A program made the position numbers and the translations under genes. The notes below the pieces were generated by a model, which was not told the DNA's origin, did not search any database, and saw only the letters and a program-made list of their open reading frames with translations. From assembly GCA_035656635.1 (NCBI GenBank), contig DASRSD010000148.1:1-35159 (forward strand): a stretch of DNA of 35,159 nucleotides, written 5' to 3'. Shown here piece after piece: positions 22,356 through 32,105 of the stretch. The first letter of the stretch is position 1, and each line of letters opens with the position of its first letter. The stretch comes from Pirellulales bacterium (GTDB lineage Bacteria; Planctomycetota; Planctomycetia; Pirellulales; JADZDJ01).

Positions 22356-22880
22356 TCAATCAAACTTCCAGTCGGGTTCGTCGGACGAGTTGAAATACAC
22401 CGCCGGCACGGGCACGTTAAGCAGCCGCAAGTATACGCACAATTGGGCCCGGTGATGAACCATGTGGTTCAAACACCACAGCCGCGAAATCTTCGCCTTC
22501 GAGTCACTGTGCAGCACTTGATTTCCCTGCTTCAAGCTCCAGGGGCGCTGTAAGCCGGCGTCATCAATTTTGGCAAGCGCTGCTTTGACTGCGGCTGCGT
22601 GCTTGTCGAATTCCTGCAGCAGGTCGGCGTGATTGTTCGGCTCGCGGCGAATTTCCGGCGGGTTGGCCATGTCGAGCGAGTCCTGCTCCAGCGTGGTGAT
22701 CATCCATTGCGGCAGCGTGGCGACGTGCATGGCCAGCCGGCCCAGGCTCATCGATTTTTCGTGCGGCTTCCAGCCGAAATGTTTTTCCGGCAGCCGCTCC
22801 AGCACTTTTCGCGTAACGTTCAGTTCGCGTTCCAAGTCGCAAAATGCGATGTCTTTGATCGATGTCGATGCTGCGGCCAT
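22356..22880 (-). CDS. DinB-family (DfsB-like) four-helix protein
   Basis: This is a 174-residue protein. The metal-binding histidines of the DinB fold are visible: LAMHVATLPQW in helix 2, and NHMVHHRAQLCVYLRLLNVPVP near the end, with the HHRxQ signature. DLERELNVTRKVLERLPE opens the bundle. DinB-like proteins act as metal-dependent thiol transferases or are of unknown use, and nothing here identifies a substrate. The three neighbouring minus-strand genes (NADAR-like, DinB, SRPBCC) are closely spaced and may form one transcript. Confidence 0.87.
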   Translation of the reverse strand: MAAASTSIKDIAFCDLERELNVTRKVLERLPEKHFGWKPHEKSMSLGRLAMHVATLPQWMITTLEQDSLDMANPPEIRREPNNHADLLQEFDKHAAAVKAALAKIDDAGLQRPWSLKQGNQVLHSDSKAKISRLWCLNHMVHHRAQLCVYLRLLNVPVPAVYFNSSDEPDWKFD

Positions 22881-22923
22881 TCATCATCTCCTTAAACTAC
22901 TGGCGATATAGGAAGCGGCACGT

Positions 22924-23322
22924 TCACACGTTCTTTGTAAGCCAAGCCCGCCAGGGCGTCCAGTAATGCTGCTGCCAACCTTGGCTGACGCCGGCAAAAT
23001 CGTTGTCGGCCACATTGATATGGTTCAGCTCAATCCGTCCGCCGCCATCTTCCGGCCAAAAGGAGAGGACCAAAATCGAGTCGATCGCCGTCGCCGAAAA
23101 ATGAACCGAGCGCCATGTTTGCACAATCAGCCGTTTCGGCTCCACGTGCAAAATTTTGCCGCTAATCATCCCGTCGAACGCTCGAAATTCACTGCCGCTT
23201 GCCGCGCCAATGACCACCGGATGCCCCGTGAAGGCCGCATGCGCTTGCGGATCTAAATACATGTCGAACAATTTTTCCGGCGCTGCGGGCAATGACGCCG
23301 CAATGATTACATTCTTAGGCAT
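22924..23322 (-). CDS. SRPBCC (AHSA1-like) domain protein
   Basis: This is a 132-residue protein. MPKNVIIAASLPAAPEKLFD opens a START/AHSA1 fold, with MYLDPQAHAAFTGHPVVI, then FRAFDGMISGKIL, VQTWRSVHF, and finally GWQQHYWTPWRAWL as the long C-terminal helix. Such domains bind small hydrophobic ligands; the ligand is unknown. A much longer in-frame extension exists upstream but carries no homology and crosses the promoter region of the divergent nuclease gene. The start at 23322 is therefore preferred. Confidence 0.85.
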   Translation of the reverse strand: MPKNVIIAASLPAAPEKLFDMYLDPQAHAAFTGHPVVIGAASGSEFRAFDGMISGKILHVEPKRLIVQTWRSVHFSATAIDSILVLSFWPEDGGGRIELNHINVADNDFAGVSQGWQQHYWTPWRAWLTKNV

Positions 23323-23508
23323 GGCCAGTGCTTCCTGAGCGTGAGAAGATGGGGCGATTACGCGAATGAGCGTCATTATCGGCTCCGCTCGGCTGCAGTC
23401 AAATCTCCGACCCTTTGCGCTACGTTGAATTCGCTGTAAATTAGTACAGGCATTGCAAGTTAAGCGATTTCCGCCCCTGTTGCTTCCGCATCCAATTTGT
23501 CTGAATTT

Positions 23509-26500
23509 ATGCCTGCCCAGGTTCAAGTTTGTGCCGGTCCGGCTCGCAGTGGGAAAACCGCGGAGTTGCTTGCGCGCTATCGGCAAATTTTGGCGGGGCA
23601 GGGGGATGGAAACATTTCGCAGCGTGTGCTGTGGTTGGCCCCCACACGGCATGCCGCCACGGAAATTCGCGGGCAGATTTTGGATGGCGGCTTATGCGGC
23701 TGCTTTAACCCCGGCGTGTACACGTTTGAGCAATTCGCCCAAGCGCTGATTATGGCCGCCGAAAGCCCGCCACAATACCTGGGGCAGTTGCTCAAGCGAC
23801 AATTGATCCAGCGGTTACTGGCCGAGGCAATGGCGGCGGACAAGCTCTCGTATTTCGCGCCGATTGCGGACACCGCTGGTTTGGTCGATCTCATGGCAGG
23901 CGTCATCGGCGATTTGAAGCGCCAGGAAGTGTCGCCCGATAAACTGTCCGAACTGGCGCACTCTGCCGACGGCTCCGAAAAAACGCGCGAAATTGCGGCC
24001 ATCTACAAAGAATACCAACGGATATTGAACGAGCACCACATGTACGACGTGGAGGGACGGTTTGCTGTTGCCGGCAAGCTACTCCGCGAAACGCCGCCGG
24101 AAAAATGGGGATCGTTCAGCGCCGTCCAATACCTGGTGCTCGATGGCTTTACCGATTTCACGCGTTCCCAGCACGAGGTGCTGCAGCTTTTGGCCACAAA
24201 GCATCCGGCGCTGACGGAATTGAAGATCACGTTGCCGTTGGAACAAGAGACTGGTCGGGCCGATTTATTTTTCAAACCGCAGCAAACGCTGAAGTTGCTG
24301 CAAGAACGTCATCCTCAATTGCAGCTTCACTGGCAGCCGCGGCAAACAGAAAGTGGCTGGCCCGCTTTGGCGCATTTGGAACGGTACGTATTCGCCAATC
24401 CGCGCGGCCTGCCGCCGGCCACTGACACGGCGGGAATTGAAATTATCGCCACCTCGGGTCAGAAAGCCGAACTGGAAGTGCTGGCCAGGCGCATCAAAAA
24501 ATTGCTCGTTCATGGAGATTCGGCCGGCTCAAGCGTCCCATCGAACGGCCACGGCGAACAGAACCCTCGACCGGTCCGCCCGGATGAAGTGGCCGTGGTG
24601 TTTCGCTCTTTGGAGCCGGTTTCGGCGTTGGTGGAGGAAGTATTTTCCGAATACGGCATTCCCGCCGCGATTGATTTGCCGCCGCGATTGGGCCGCTCCC
24701 CCATGTTGCAGGCATTGTTGGCGCTGCTCCGTTTGCAGTCGGGCGATTGGCCTTTCCGCCAACTGCTTGCCGTTGTGGGAAACAATTATTTTCGTCCCAA
24801 CTGGCCTGCGTGGCAGGAAATTGGCGCGCCGCTGGCCGTGGATTGGTCCATTCGTCAATTGCAGGTGCCCAGCGGGCGAAAAACTTTAATTTCGAATTTG
24901 GAATGGCGGACGAAATCCGGCGATGCGGTCATCCTGGCCACCGCGAACGATGCGGCAGACGAACCCAATGCACAGCGCAAAGCGGAACAACGCCAGCGGT
25001 TTGCCGTGGCGCACCACGTGTTAAGCCAATTGAGCAAAACGCTTCCCTCGCCGGAAAAGCGCCGCCCACTATCCGATTGGATTGGAATTTTGCAACGCCT
25101 GGTAGATGAGCTGGGGCTGTTGCGCACCGAGGCAGAGCACGCGCCGCTAAAGCTGGCCGCCCCTGCCGGCAATGATGACCAGCACGCCTGGCAAAGTTTG
25201 AAAAACGTTCTTTCTGCAGCCAGCCAGCTCGAACAAAAATTAGATGGCGAAGGTGCGCCATTGGGCTGCACGCTGCCAGAATTTATTGCTCGACTGCAAG
25301 ATATTTTGGCCGTCGAGGCGTTGCCGAATTCGAGCGAATTGATCGGCAAAATCCGGGTGCTTGCCGCGCAAAGCATTCGAGCCATCAGCGTGCCGTATTT
25401 GTTTGTGGCGGGCATGGCGGAGAAAGTGTTTCCGCCGCCGGTGCGCGATGACCGCATTTACACCGAGGCGGAATATCGCAGCCTGAGCGCGGCCGGAATT
25501 AGCTTTGTCGACAACCGGCAGCGAAGTTGCGAGGAAATGTTGCTGTTTTACGAAGTAGCCACTCGCCCGATGCGGCAGTTGGTTCTAAGTTATCCTGCGC
25601 TGGATTCCGCCGCCCAGCCGCTTTTGGCCAGCCCCTATGTGACCGAGCTGCAGCACGCTTTGGGGATCGAGCCCGTTGAGGATATTTCTCTTAGCCCCGT
25701 GCCCCAGCACCATGCGGTGTGCAGCCCCACCGAGTTGCGTGTTCGTGCCGTGGCTGAATTAATGGAAGATCGTCCGCAGCCGCTTGCGCAATTCCTCAGG
25801 CCCCGTGCTGCGGCAACTTCGCCGTCCGCCGCCGCGATGCCAGGCCTGTTGGCAGGCCTGCAAGCTATTGCCGCCCGCAGAAAAAGTGCTCGCTTCGGTC
25901 CGTTCGAGGGTTTGCTGCTGGGCGCAAAGGCGCAAGAGCGGTTGCAAAGGCATTTCGGTCCGGAGCATTGCTGGAGCGTAAGCCGGCTGGAAGATTACGC
26001 GTACTGCCCTTATCAGTTCTTTGCGAAACACGTGCTGGACCTGGAAGAACTGCCGGAACTTACGCTGGAAGTAGATTACGGCCGCCGCGGGGGCTTTGCT
26101 CACGATGTGCTGGCCCATTTGCATCGGCGCCTGAACAAAGTTGCCCAGCAATCGCCTGGCGATCTAACCAGCGACGACTACGAGCAAGTCATCAGCGAAA
26201 TTTTGGATGCTCTCCACGAAGCGCTGCAAGGCAGCCCGCTGGAAATTGCCCTGCAAACGGTCGATCTGCAACTCATTAAGGAATGGCTGGGCAAGTATGT
26301 TGCCCAGCATGCCGACTACGACAAATCGTTGGCCGCATCCACATTCGCCCAGCCGTTGCGGCCGGCTTATTTTGAGGTTTCCTTTGGATTGCAGCCGCGC
26401 GAAAGCCCGGAGATCGATCAGCTTTCGACAAACCAACCGTTCCATTTGCGTTGCGGCGAAGAGGTGGTTCGCCTGTCAGGCCGCATCGATCGCATCGACA

Positions 26501-26997
26501 CCGGCGTGATTGGAAACCAAATCGTATTTAACGTGCTTGACTATAAAACCGGCGTGAAGAAAAATTCTACACTGCCGGATGTTCAGTCGGGCTTGGCCCT
26601 GCAATTGCCGTTGTACGCACTAGCCGTGCAAGAGTTATTGCTGGCCGGCCAACAAGCCTTGCCGTGGCAAGTGGGCTACTGGTGGTTGAAGGAAAAAGGC
26701 TTTCACACCAGCGGCATCCCTCCGTTGTTTGAACTTGGCGCACAAGGACTGTGCGAAACGGAAGAATGGAAATCGCTGCGCGCCGAAATTTTGGCCCGCG
26801 TCGTGTCATTGGTGCAAGGCATTCGCGGTGGCAAGTTTCCGGTGTTCGGCGCAGAGAAAAATTGCACTACCAACTGCGCTTATTCCACCATTTGCCGCAT
26901 CAATCAAATTCGTTCCCTGGGCAAAGCCTGGCCGGAGGCCACTGCCGAGCCGTCCCATTCTCATCCTGCAGCCGATCAGGTTGCGGCCCTGCCATGA
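23509..26997 (+). CDS. addB: AddB-like helicase-nuclease subunit
   Basis: This 1162-residue protein pairs with AddA to resect double-strand breaks for RecA-mediated repair. The Walker A-like GPARSGKT is at residues 10-17, and VLWLAPTRHAATEIRGQIL follows. The middle part is inactivated helicase and is divergent. The C-terminal PD-(D/E)XK nuclease has VLDYKTG near residue 1010. The iron-sulphur cysteines fit AddB: one in DYAYCPYQFF (about 830), and three in CTTNCAYSTIC (about 1119-1129). The TTG four codons upstream is possible, but the ATG at 23509 is preferred. Its stop overlaps the next start (ATGA), so both subunits are made in a coupled way. AddB is weakly conserved in sequence; the identification rests mainly on the cysteine pattern, the nuclease motif and the partner. 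Confidence 0.88.
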   Translation: MPAQVQVCAGPARSGKTAELLARYRQILAGQGDGNISQRVLWLAPTRHAATEIRGQILDGGLCGCFNPGVYTFEQFAQALIMAAESPPQYLGQLLKRQLIQRLLAEAMAADKLSYFAPIADTAGLVDLMAGVIGDLKRQEVSPDKLSELAHSADGSEKTREIAAIYKEYQRILNEHHMYDVEGRFAVAGKLLRETPPEKWGSFSAVQYLVLDGFTDFTRSQHEVLQLLATKHPALTELKITLPLEQETGRADLFFKPQQTLKLLQERHPQLQLHWQPRQTESGWPALAHLERYVFANPRGLPPATDTAGIEIIATSGQKAELEVLARRIKKLLVHGDSAGSSVPSNGHGEQNPRPVRPDEVAVVFRSLEPVSALVEEVFSEYGIPAAIDLPPRLGRSPMLQALLALLRLQSGDWPFRQLLAVVGNNYFRPNWPAWQEIGAPLAVDWSIRQLQVPSGRKTLISNLEWRTKSGDAVILATANDAADEPNAQRKAEQRQRFAVAHHVLSQLSKTLPSPEKRRPLSDWIGILQRLVDELGLLRTEAEHAPLKLAAPAGNDDQHAWQSLKNVLSAASQLEQKLDGEGAPLGCTLPEFIARLQDILAVEALPNSSELIGKIRVLAAQSIRAISVPYLFVAGMAEKVFPPPVRDDRIYTEAEYRSLSAAGISFVDNRQRSCEEMLLFYEVATRPMRQLVLSYPALDSAAQPLLASPYVTELQHALGIEPVEDISLSPVPQHHAVCSPTELRVRAVAELMEDRPQPLAQFLRPRAAATSPSAAAMPGLLAGLQAIAARRKSARFGPFEGLLLGAKAQERLQRHFGPEHCWSVSRLEDYAYCPYQFFAKHVLDLEELPELTLEVDYGRRGGFAHDVLAHLHRRLNKVAQQSPGDLTSDDYEQVISEILDALHEALQGSPLEIALQTVDLQLIKEWLGKYVAQHADYDKSLAASTFAQPLRPAYFEVSFGLQPRESPEIDQLSTNQPFHLRCGEEVVRLSGRIDRIDTGVIGNQIVFNVLDYKTGVKKNSTLPDVQSGLALQLPLYALAVQELLLAGQQALPWQVGYWWLKEKGFHTSGIPPLFELGAQGLCETEEWKSLRAEILARVVSLVQGIRGGKFPVFGAEKNCTTNCAYSTICRINQIRSLGKAWPEATAEPSHSHPAADQVAALP

Positions 26998-29900
26998 GTT
27001 CCGTAGCAACCTACACCCCCGATCAGCAGCGCGCCATCGAAGCGCGGGATTATTCCGTGGCGCTATCAGCTGGGGCAGGGTGCGGAAAAACATTTGTGCT
27101 TACCGAGCGATTTCTGTCGGAATTAACCCCTCCCGATTCCGGCCGCCGCCAGCCTCCGGGGGAGTCCCTGGCCGATTTGCACGAAGTCATCGCCATTACT
27201 TTCACCGAGCGCGCTGCCCGCGAGATGCGCAACCGAATTCGCAAAAATTGCTACGAGCGTCTAAAAGCTCCCCAGGTGGATCAGGAACAGCATTGGCTGC
27301 GTTTGTTGCGCAATTTGGATGCGGCCCGAATTAGCACCATCCATTCGTTCTGCGGAGCGCTGTTGCGAGCGCACGCCGTCGAAGCGGGCCTCGATCCGAA
27401 TTTCACGGTGGTCGAACAGGCGCAGGCCGATACGCTGCTGGCCGAGCTGTGCGAAGACACGCTGCGCGATGTCCTCAGCGAAAGTTCCAATTCGCAGCGT
27501 TCGCCGCTGATCAATTTAATTGCCAAATTGAATTTGCGGCGCGTGCAGGAGGCGGTCGTTCAACTGATTGTCGAAAACAAAACCGCGGATTTTGAGCCGT
27601 GGATTCATTGCGGCCCCGCCGAAGTGGTTACCGCCTGGGAACAGCTCCGCTCCACGAAAATTATGCCGCTGCTGCTGGCACAACTGGCGCAGTCCGAGGC
27701 AGCCCAGTCGCTGTTGGAAATGATCGGCCAGCTCGGCGCTGCCCCACAAGCGGTGCGCGACCGCTGTGTGCCGCTTTCGCAATTGCTTTCTGCATTGCCT
27801 GAAAGCGGCAATCCTGTCAACGATTTAAAATTGATTTGCGAATATGCGCAAGTCAAGGGCATCAGTAATATCAAAAATTGGCCGGACGAATTGTTTTATG
27901 AGCGATACAAGAACTCCGCTGCAGAACTGCGCGAGGACGCGAAAAAAGTCGCCCGGTTTGCGCAACCCTGTGGCCAAAATGCGGAGGCGGATGCTCAAGC
28001 TGGCCTGCACCTGCTGGCATTGGCCCACACGGTGCAAACTCGTTATGCGAAGCAGAAGCGCGAACTGGGCTGGGTCGATTTCAACGATTTGCTGGTCCAG
28101 GCCCATCGACTGCTGACTGATCCGGCATTCGCCGCGTTGCAACAACAACTGGCCTCGCAAACGCGGCTGCTGCTGGTGGACGAGTGTCAGGATACCAATC
28201 TGCTGCAAGTGGAATTAATAAAAGCCTTGTGCGGCTCGCACGCACATCACGGCAAGCTGTATTTCGTGGGTGATTACAAGCAATCTATTTATCGTTTTCT
28301 GGGGGCCGATCCCACGGTGTTCGCCGGCTTGCAGGCGGAAACGCCCGAGTCGGGAAGATTGAAATTGTCGCGGAACTTTCGCAGCCAGCCGGCCATTTTG
28401 GATTTTGTAAACGCGCTGTTTTGCAACTCGCTTTCCATCCGCAGTTCCACCGGCGACCGCTCGGTTCAGCCGTACCAACCGCTTACGGCACAGCGCCCGC
28501 AAGCCACGGCCGTTCCTGCTGGCGAATTTTTGTGGGCCGCCGGCGAAGTCGAAGAGCAAACAGCCGGCACGGCAGGCCAATCGCGACAAAACGAGGCCGA
28601 TTTGATCGCGCGCCGGATTCGCCGCATGGTCGATTCCAGCGAGCTTCTCGTCGCCGAAAAGCAGTCGGACCATGGATACGTTCCGCGCGGCGTTCAATTT
28701 GGGGATATTGCCATTTTGTTTCGTGCGCTTTCGGACGTGCAGGCATACGAAGAGGCTCTCCGTAATTGCGATGTGCCCTATTATCTGGTCGGCGGACATG
28801 CCTTTTATATGCAGCAGGAAATTTATGACGTCGTCAATTTATTGCGGGCGCTGGCCAGCCCGGCCGATGTCGTCAGCCTGGCTGGAGTGCTGCGCAGTCC
28901 AATGTTCGGGCTGACCGACGAAACGCTGTTCTGGCTGGCACAACACTCGCAGGGTTTGGCGGCCGGGCTATTTGCCGAGCGCTGGCCGCAGGAACTGGAC
29001 GAAGCCCAGCAGCGCCGCGCAAAATTTGCCGCCCAAACGTTGGACCACTTGCGCTCGCGCAAAGATCGTTTGCCCATTGCCGCGCTCTTGAACGAAGCGT
29101 TCGCCCTGACGGGTTATGATGCCGCTCTGGTGGCCGAATTCATGGGCGAGCGAAAATTGGCCAATGTTCGCAAGCTGCTCGAGCAGGCCCGAACGTTCGA
29201 TCGCTCCGGCGTGATGGGCTTGGCCGATTTTATTGTGCAGCTTTCGCAATTTGTGGCCAGTGTGCCGCACGAGCCGCTGGCCGCCACGCATCCGGAAAAA
29301 ACCAATGTGGTGCGATTGATGACCGTCCATCAAGCCAAGGGTTTGGAATTTCCGGTGGTATTCATTGCCGACCTCAACCGCCGGTCCGCAACCACCAGCG
29401 ATCTTGCGAATTGGCATCCGGAGCTGGGCCCGCTGGTGCGCATCAATCCCAGCGACAAAAAAACCGACGGCGTAACGGGGCACGATTTGTTGCGCGTTCT
29501 GGACAATCAAGAGATCGAAGCCGAGCGCGTGCGGCTATTGTACGTGGCTGCCACGCGCGCCGCAGATTACCTGGTTCTCTCCGGAGGAATGAACGAGCCA
29601 AGCTTGCAGTCGCCCCAAGGCGAGTGGGCCAAATTTGTAGCTCAGCGGTTCGATTTGCAAACCGGCACATTTTGTGGCACGCTGCCCGACACCGGCGAGT
29701 ATAAAATTCCGCAAGTGAAAGTCACCACGATGCTCCCGCCAAACGCTGCGGCCATTCCAAAAAAACATGCCTGGCGCGATTTGGACAAACTGCTCAACCG
29801 CGCTTTGGAAATGGCGGCAGTTCCGGTCAGCAGTGGAATGCCCGATTCCAACGCTTGCCTGGCGCTGCCCGTGCAGATCGATTTTGCAGCCCAACGGCGG

Positions 29901-30653
29901 TTTTCCGTCTCGCGCTTAAATGGCCTGCTGGAACCGGTCGAGGAACAAGCCACCGCCTTGACGTTTCTGGCCGACGAAAGCGATAGCCGCCCGGCGCTCA
30001 GCGGCGCCGGAATTGATTTAGGCACGCTAATGCATCAGGCCTTGGCGCGGCTCGATTTTGCCGGGTGGGTTGCGACCGCATCAGACCATCCCGCAAAGCT
30101 GCGCGACATGGCATCTCGCTGTTTGGAATCGTGCGCCGGTTACCAGGCCGAGCTGGCCGATGCCGCCGTGGAAATGTTAATACGCTTTGCTCAATCGCCC
30201 CGGGCGCGCGAGCTGGCCAAGGCCAAGCTCGTGCGCCGCGAATTGGAATTTTTGCTGGCCTGGCCTCCGAGAGATAATGCACACGAAAAGCATTCGACGG
30301 CCGCAAAAATTCCGCGCATACGAAATCGCTATTTGCAAGGCTTCCTCGATTGCCTATACCAAGATGCGTCCGGCCGGTGGCATTTGCTCGATTACAAAAC
30401 CAACCAGGTTTCCGCCGATACGGCGGCCGCTTTGGCCTCGCAGTTCGAGCTGCAATTGGGAGTGTATGCTTTGGCAGTGGAGCAAATTTTGCAGCAGCCG
30501 CCGGTGGAGTTAACCGTGCATTTTTTGCGGACGTCGGTGGAACATCAATTTGTGCCCGATGCCGCCTTCCGCCAGCGCATGATCGACCGCGTGAACCAGG
30601 CCATCGATTCAGCCGTCATGAGCAAGGCCACCTCGATTTCTGCCGCCGGATAG
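26994..30653 (+). CDS. addA: AddA-like UvrD-family helicase-nuclease
   Basis: This 1219-residue protein is the 3'-5' helicase and second nuclease of the AddAB complex. Helicase motif I is SAGAGCGKT (25-33) and motif Ia is AITFTERAAREMRNRI. Motif II is VDECQDTN (about 393) and motif III is GDYKQSIYRFLGAD (about 425). VRLMTVHQAKGLEFPVVFIADL is motif V (about 775) and LLYVAATRAADYLVLSG is motif VI (about 845). The C-terminal nuclease has a helix region around the conserved histidine (GTLMHQALARLDF) and LLDYKTNQ (about 1132). All motifs look intact. A long upstream extension of this frame only overlaps the AddB gene; the ATG at 26994 matches the start of the helicase domain. Confidence 0.92.
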   Translation: MSSVATYTPDQQRAIEARDYSVALSAGAGCGKTFVLTERFLSELTPPDSGRRQPPGESLADLHEVIAITFTERAAREMRNRIRKNCYERLKAPQVDQEQHWLRLLRNLDAARISTIHSFCGALLRAHAVEAGLDPNFTVVEQAQADTLLAELCEDTLRDVLSESSNSQRSPLINLIAKLNLRRVQEAVVQLIVENKTADFEPWIHCGPAEVVTAWEQLRSTKIMPLLLAQLAQSEAAQSLLEMIGQLGAAPQAVRDRCVPLSQLLSALPESGNPVNDLKLICEYAQVKGISNIKNWPDELFYERYKNSAAELREDAKKVARFAQPCGQNAEADAQAGLHLLALAHTVQTRYAKQKRELGWVDFNDLLVQAHRLLTDPAFAALQQQLASQTRLLLVDECQDTNLLQVELIKALCGSHAHHGKLYFVGDYKQSIYRFLGADPTVFAGLQAETPESGRLKLSRNFRSQPAILDFVNALFCNSLSIRSSTGDRSVQPYQPLTAQRPQATAVPAGEFLWAAGEVEEQTAGTAGQSRQNEADLIARRIRRMVDSSELLVAEKQSDHGYVPRGVQFGDIAILFRALSDVQAYEEALRNCDVPYYLVGGHAFYMQQEIYDVVNLLRALASPADVVSLAGVLRSPMFGLTDETLFWLAQHSQGLAAGLFAERWPQELDEAQQRRAKFAAQTLDHLRSRKDRLPIAALLNEAFALTGYDAALVAEFMGERKLANVRKLLEQARTFDRSGVMGLADFIVQLSQFVASVPHEPLAATHPEKTNVVRLMTVHQAKGLEFPVVFIADLNRRSATTSDLANWHPELGPLVRINPSDKKTDGVTGHDLLRVLDNQEIEAERVRLLYVAATRAADYLVLSGGMNEPSLQSPQGEWAKFVAQRFDLQTGTFCGTLPDTGEYKIPQVKVTTMLPPNAAAIPKKHAWRDLDKLLNRALEMAAVPVSSGMPDSNACLALPVQIDFAAQRRFSVSRLNGLLEPVEEQATALTFLADESDSRPALSGAGIDLGTLMHQALARLDFAGWVATASDHPAKLRDMASRCLESCAGYQAELADAAVEMLIRFAQSPRARELAKAKLVRRELEFLLAWPPRDNAHEKHSTAAKIPRIRNRYLQGFLDCLYQDASGRWHLLDYKTNQVSADTAAALASQFELQLGVYALAVEQILQQPPVELTVHFLRTSVEHQFVPDAAFRQRMIDRVNQAIDSAVMSKATSISAAG

Positions 30654-30684
30654 TTACGATTGACAATTCGATTGCTTGCGGCCT

Positions 30685-31992
30685 ATGCCTTACCTCGACC
30701 CGCACAAACAGCGCCAGTTTGCCGTTGAAGTCGTGCGTCAACTGCGCGACCAAGGCTTTACCGCCTATTGGGCCGGCGGCTGTGTGCGCGATTCGCTCTT
30801 GGCACGCACCCCCAACGATTACGACGTGGCCACCAATGCTCTCCCGGAGCAAATTAGCGGAGTGTTCCGCAACCGCAAAACCCTTGCCATGGGCGCGGCG
30901 TTTGGCGTGATGACCGTGCTGGGTCCGCGCAGAGCGGGGCAAATTGAGGTCGCCACTTTTCGCCAAGATGTCAGTTACAGCGATGGGCGGCATCCCGACC
31001 GTGTGGCGTTTAGCTCGCCGGAAGAAGATGCCCAGCGGCGAGATTTCACCATCAATGGCATGTTCTACGATCCGCTGGCGGAGCAAGTGATTGATTTTGT
31101 CGGCGGCCAGGCCGATTTGCAGCAAGGCGTGGTGCGGGCCATCGGCAATCCGCTGGCGCGCTTCACCGAAGACAAGCTGCGGCTGCTGCGGGCGGTGCGG
31201 TTTGCGTCGGTCTTCGATTTTCGATTGGAGGAAAATACGCTCGTGGCGATTGGCGAAATGGCATCGCAAATTTCGATCGTCAGTGCCGAGCGCATCGCCG
31301 ACGAAATGCGCACCATGCTGGAGCAGCCGGGCGTGGTCCGCGCCGTGCAATTGCTGTACATCACCGGTTTGCTGGCGGCGATTCTGCCCGAGACCGTCAA
31401 AGTTGCAGAAATCGAAGGCTGGAGCCGCGAAGCAACGGCTGCCGAAAGTTCATCGCCGCAGGCGTGGCCCGCAACGTGTCGAACTTTGGCGCTCCTGCAG
31501 GCCATACAACAATCGTCGTTTCCGCTAGCGCTGGCGATTCTGCTGCATGCAGCCGCTGGAGAAAACTTGGCGGAAACAGTTGGCCGGCGCTGGCGGTTGG
31601 CGCGTATTGAAACCGATCGGCTGGCATTTCTGTTGAAAAATCAACATGCGTTAATCGGCGCGGCCAGCCAGCGTTGGTCGCAGTTGCAACCCTTGCTGGT
31701 GGCTGACGAGGCGGATGATTTGCTCAAGCTCTTTGCGGCACAGGCCGAATTAGGCTTGGCCGATCCGCGGGACGTAGCATTTTGCCGCGCACAGTTGCAA
31801 TTGCCCGCGGCCCAATTGAATCCGTCGCCGCTCATCACCGGCGCGGATTTAATCGCCCAGGGAATTCCCGCCGGGCCTGCGTTTGCGCGGCTACTGCAAT
31901 CTGCGCGCGAAGCGCAATTGGACGGCGAAATTGCCGACCGTGCTGCAGCGCTGGGTTTGGTCGAGCGTCTGAGGCAGGCCGGTCACACCTAA
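30685..31992 (+). CDS. CCA tRNA nucleotidyltransferase / poly(A) polymerase family
   Basis: This is a 435-residue class II nucleotidyltransferase, most likely the enzyme that adds or repairs the CCA end of tRNAs. GGCVRDSLLARTPNDYDVAT (residues 31-50) holds the GG motif and the catalytic DxD aspartates. GQIEVATFRQDVSYSDGRHPD and RRDFTINGMFYDP follow as the family's RRDF motif, and LRLLRAVRFA belongs to the RNA-binding head domain. The C-terminal half is divergent, as usual. TTG at 30676 is a less likely start. It follows addA by 31 bases on the same strand. Whether it adds CCA or only part (CC or A) cannot be told from these motifs. Confidence 0.88.
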   Translation: MPYLDPHKQRQFAVEVVRQLRDQGFTAYWAGGCVRDSLLARTPNDYDVATNALPEQISGVFRNRKTLAMGAAFGVMTVLGPRRAGQIEVATFRQDVSYSDGRHPDRVAFSSPEEDAQRRDFTINGMFYDPLAEQVIDFVGGQADLQQGVVRAIGNPLARFTEDKLRLLRAVRFASVFDFRLEENTLVAIGEMASQISIVSAERIADEMRTMLEQPGVVRAVQLLYITGLLAAILPETVKVAEIEGWSREATAAESSSPQAWPATCRTLALLQAIQQSSFPLALAILLHAAAGENLAETVGRRWRLARIETDRLAFLLKNQHALIGAASQRWSQLQPLLVADEADDLLKLFAAQAELGLADPRDVAFCRAQLQLPAAQLNPSPLITGADLIAQGIPAGPAFARLLQSAREAQLDGEIADRAAALGLVERLRQAGHT

Positions 31993-32105
31993 GAGCAAGA
32001 AATGTGATTGACTGGCCCCTAGCCCGGCCTGGGGCGCGGAGCTAAACTACCGCTTCGTCACGGTCGATTTGCTCGGCTCCACAACTCTTAATCCCCGCTT
32101 GTTCC

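Noticed and set aside
24855-25457. 200-residue minus-strand frame inside addB
   Set aside because: Antisense shadow of a well-supported gene.
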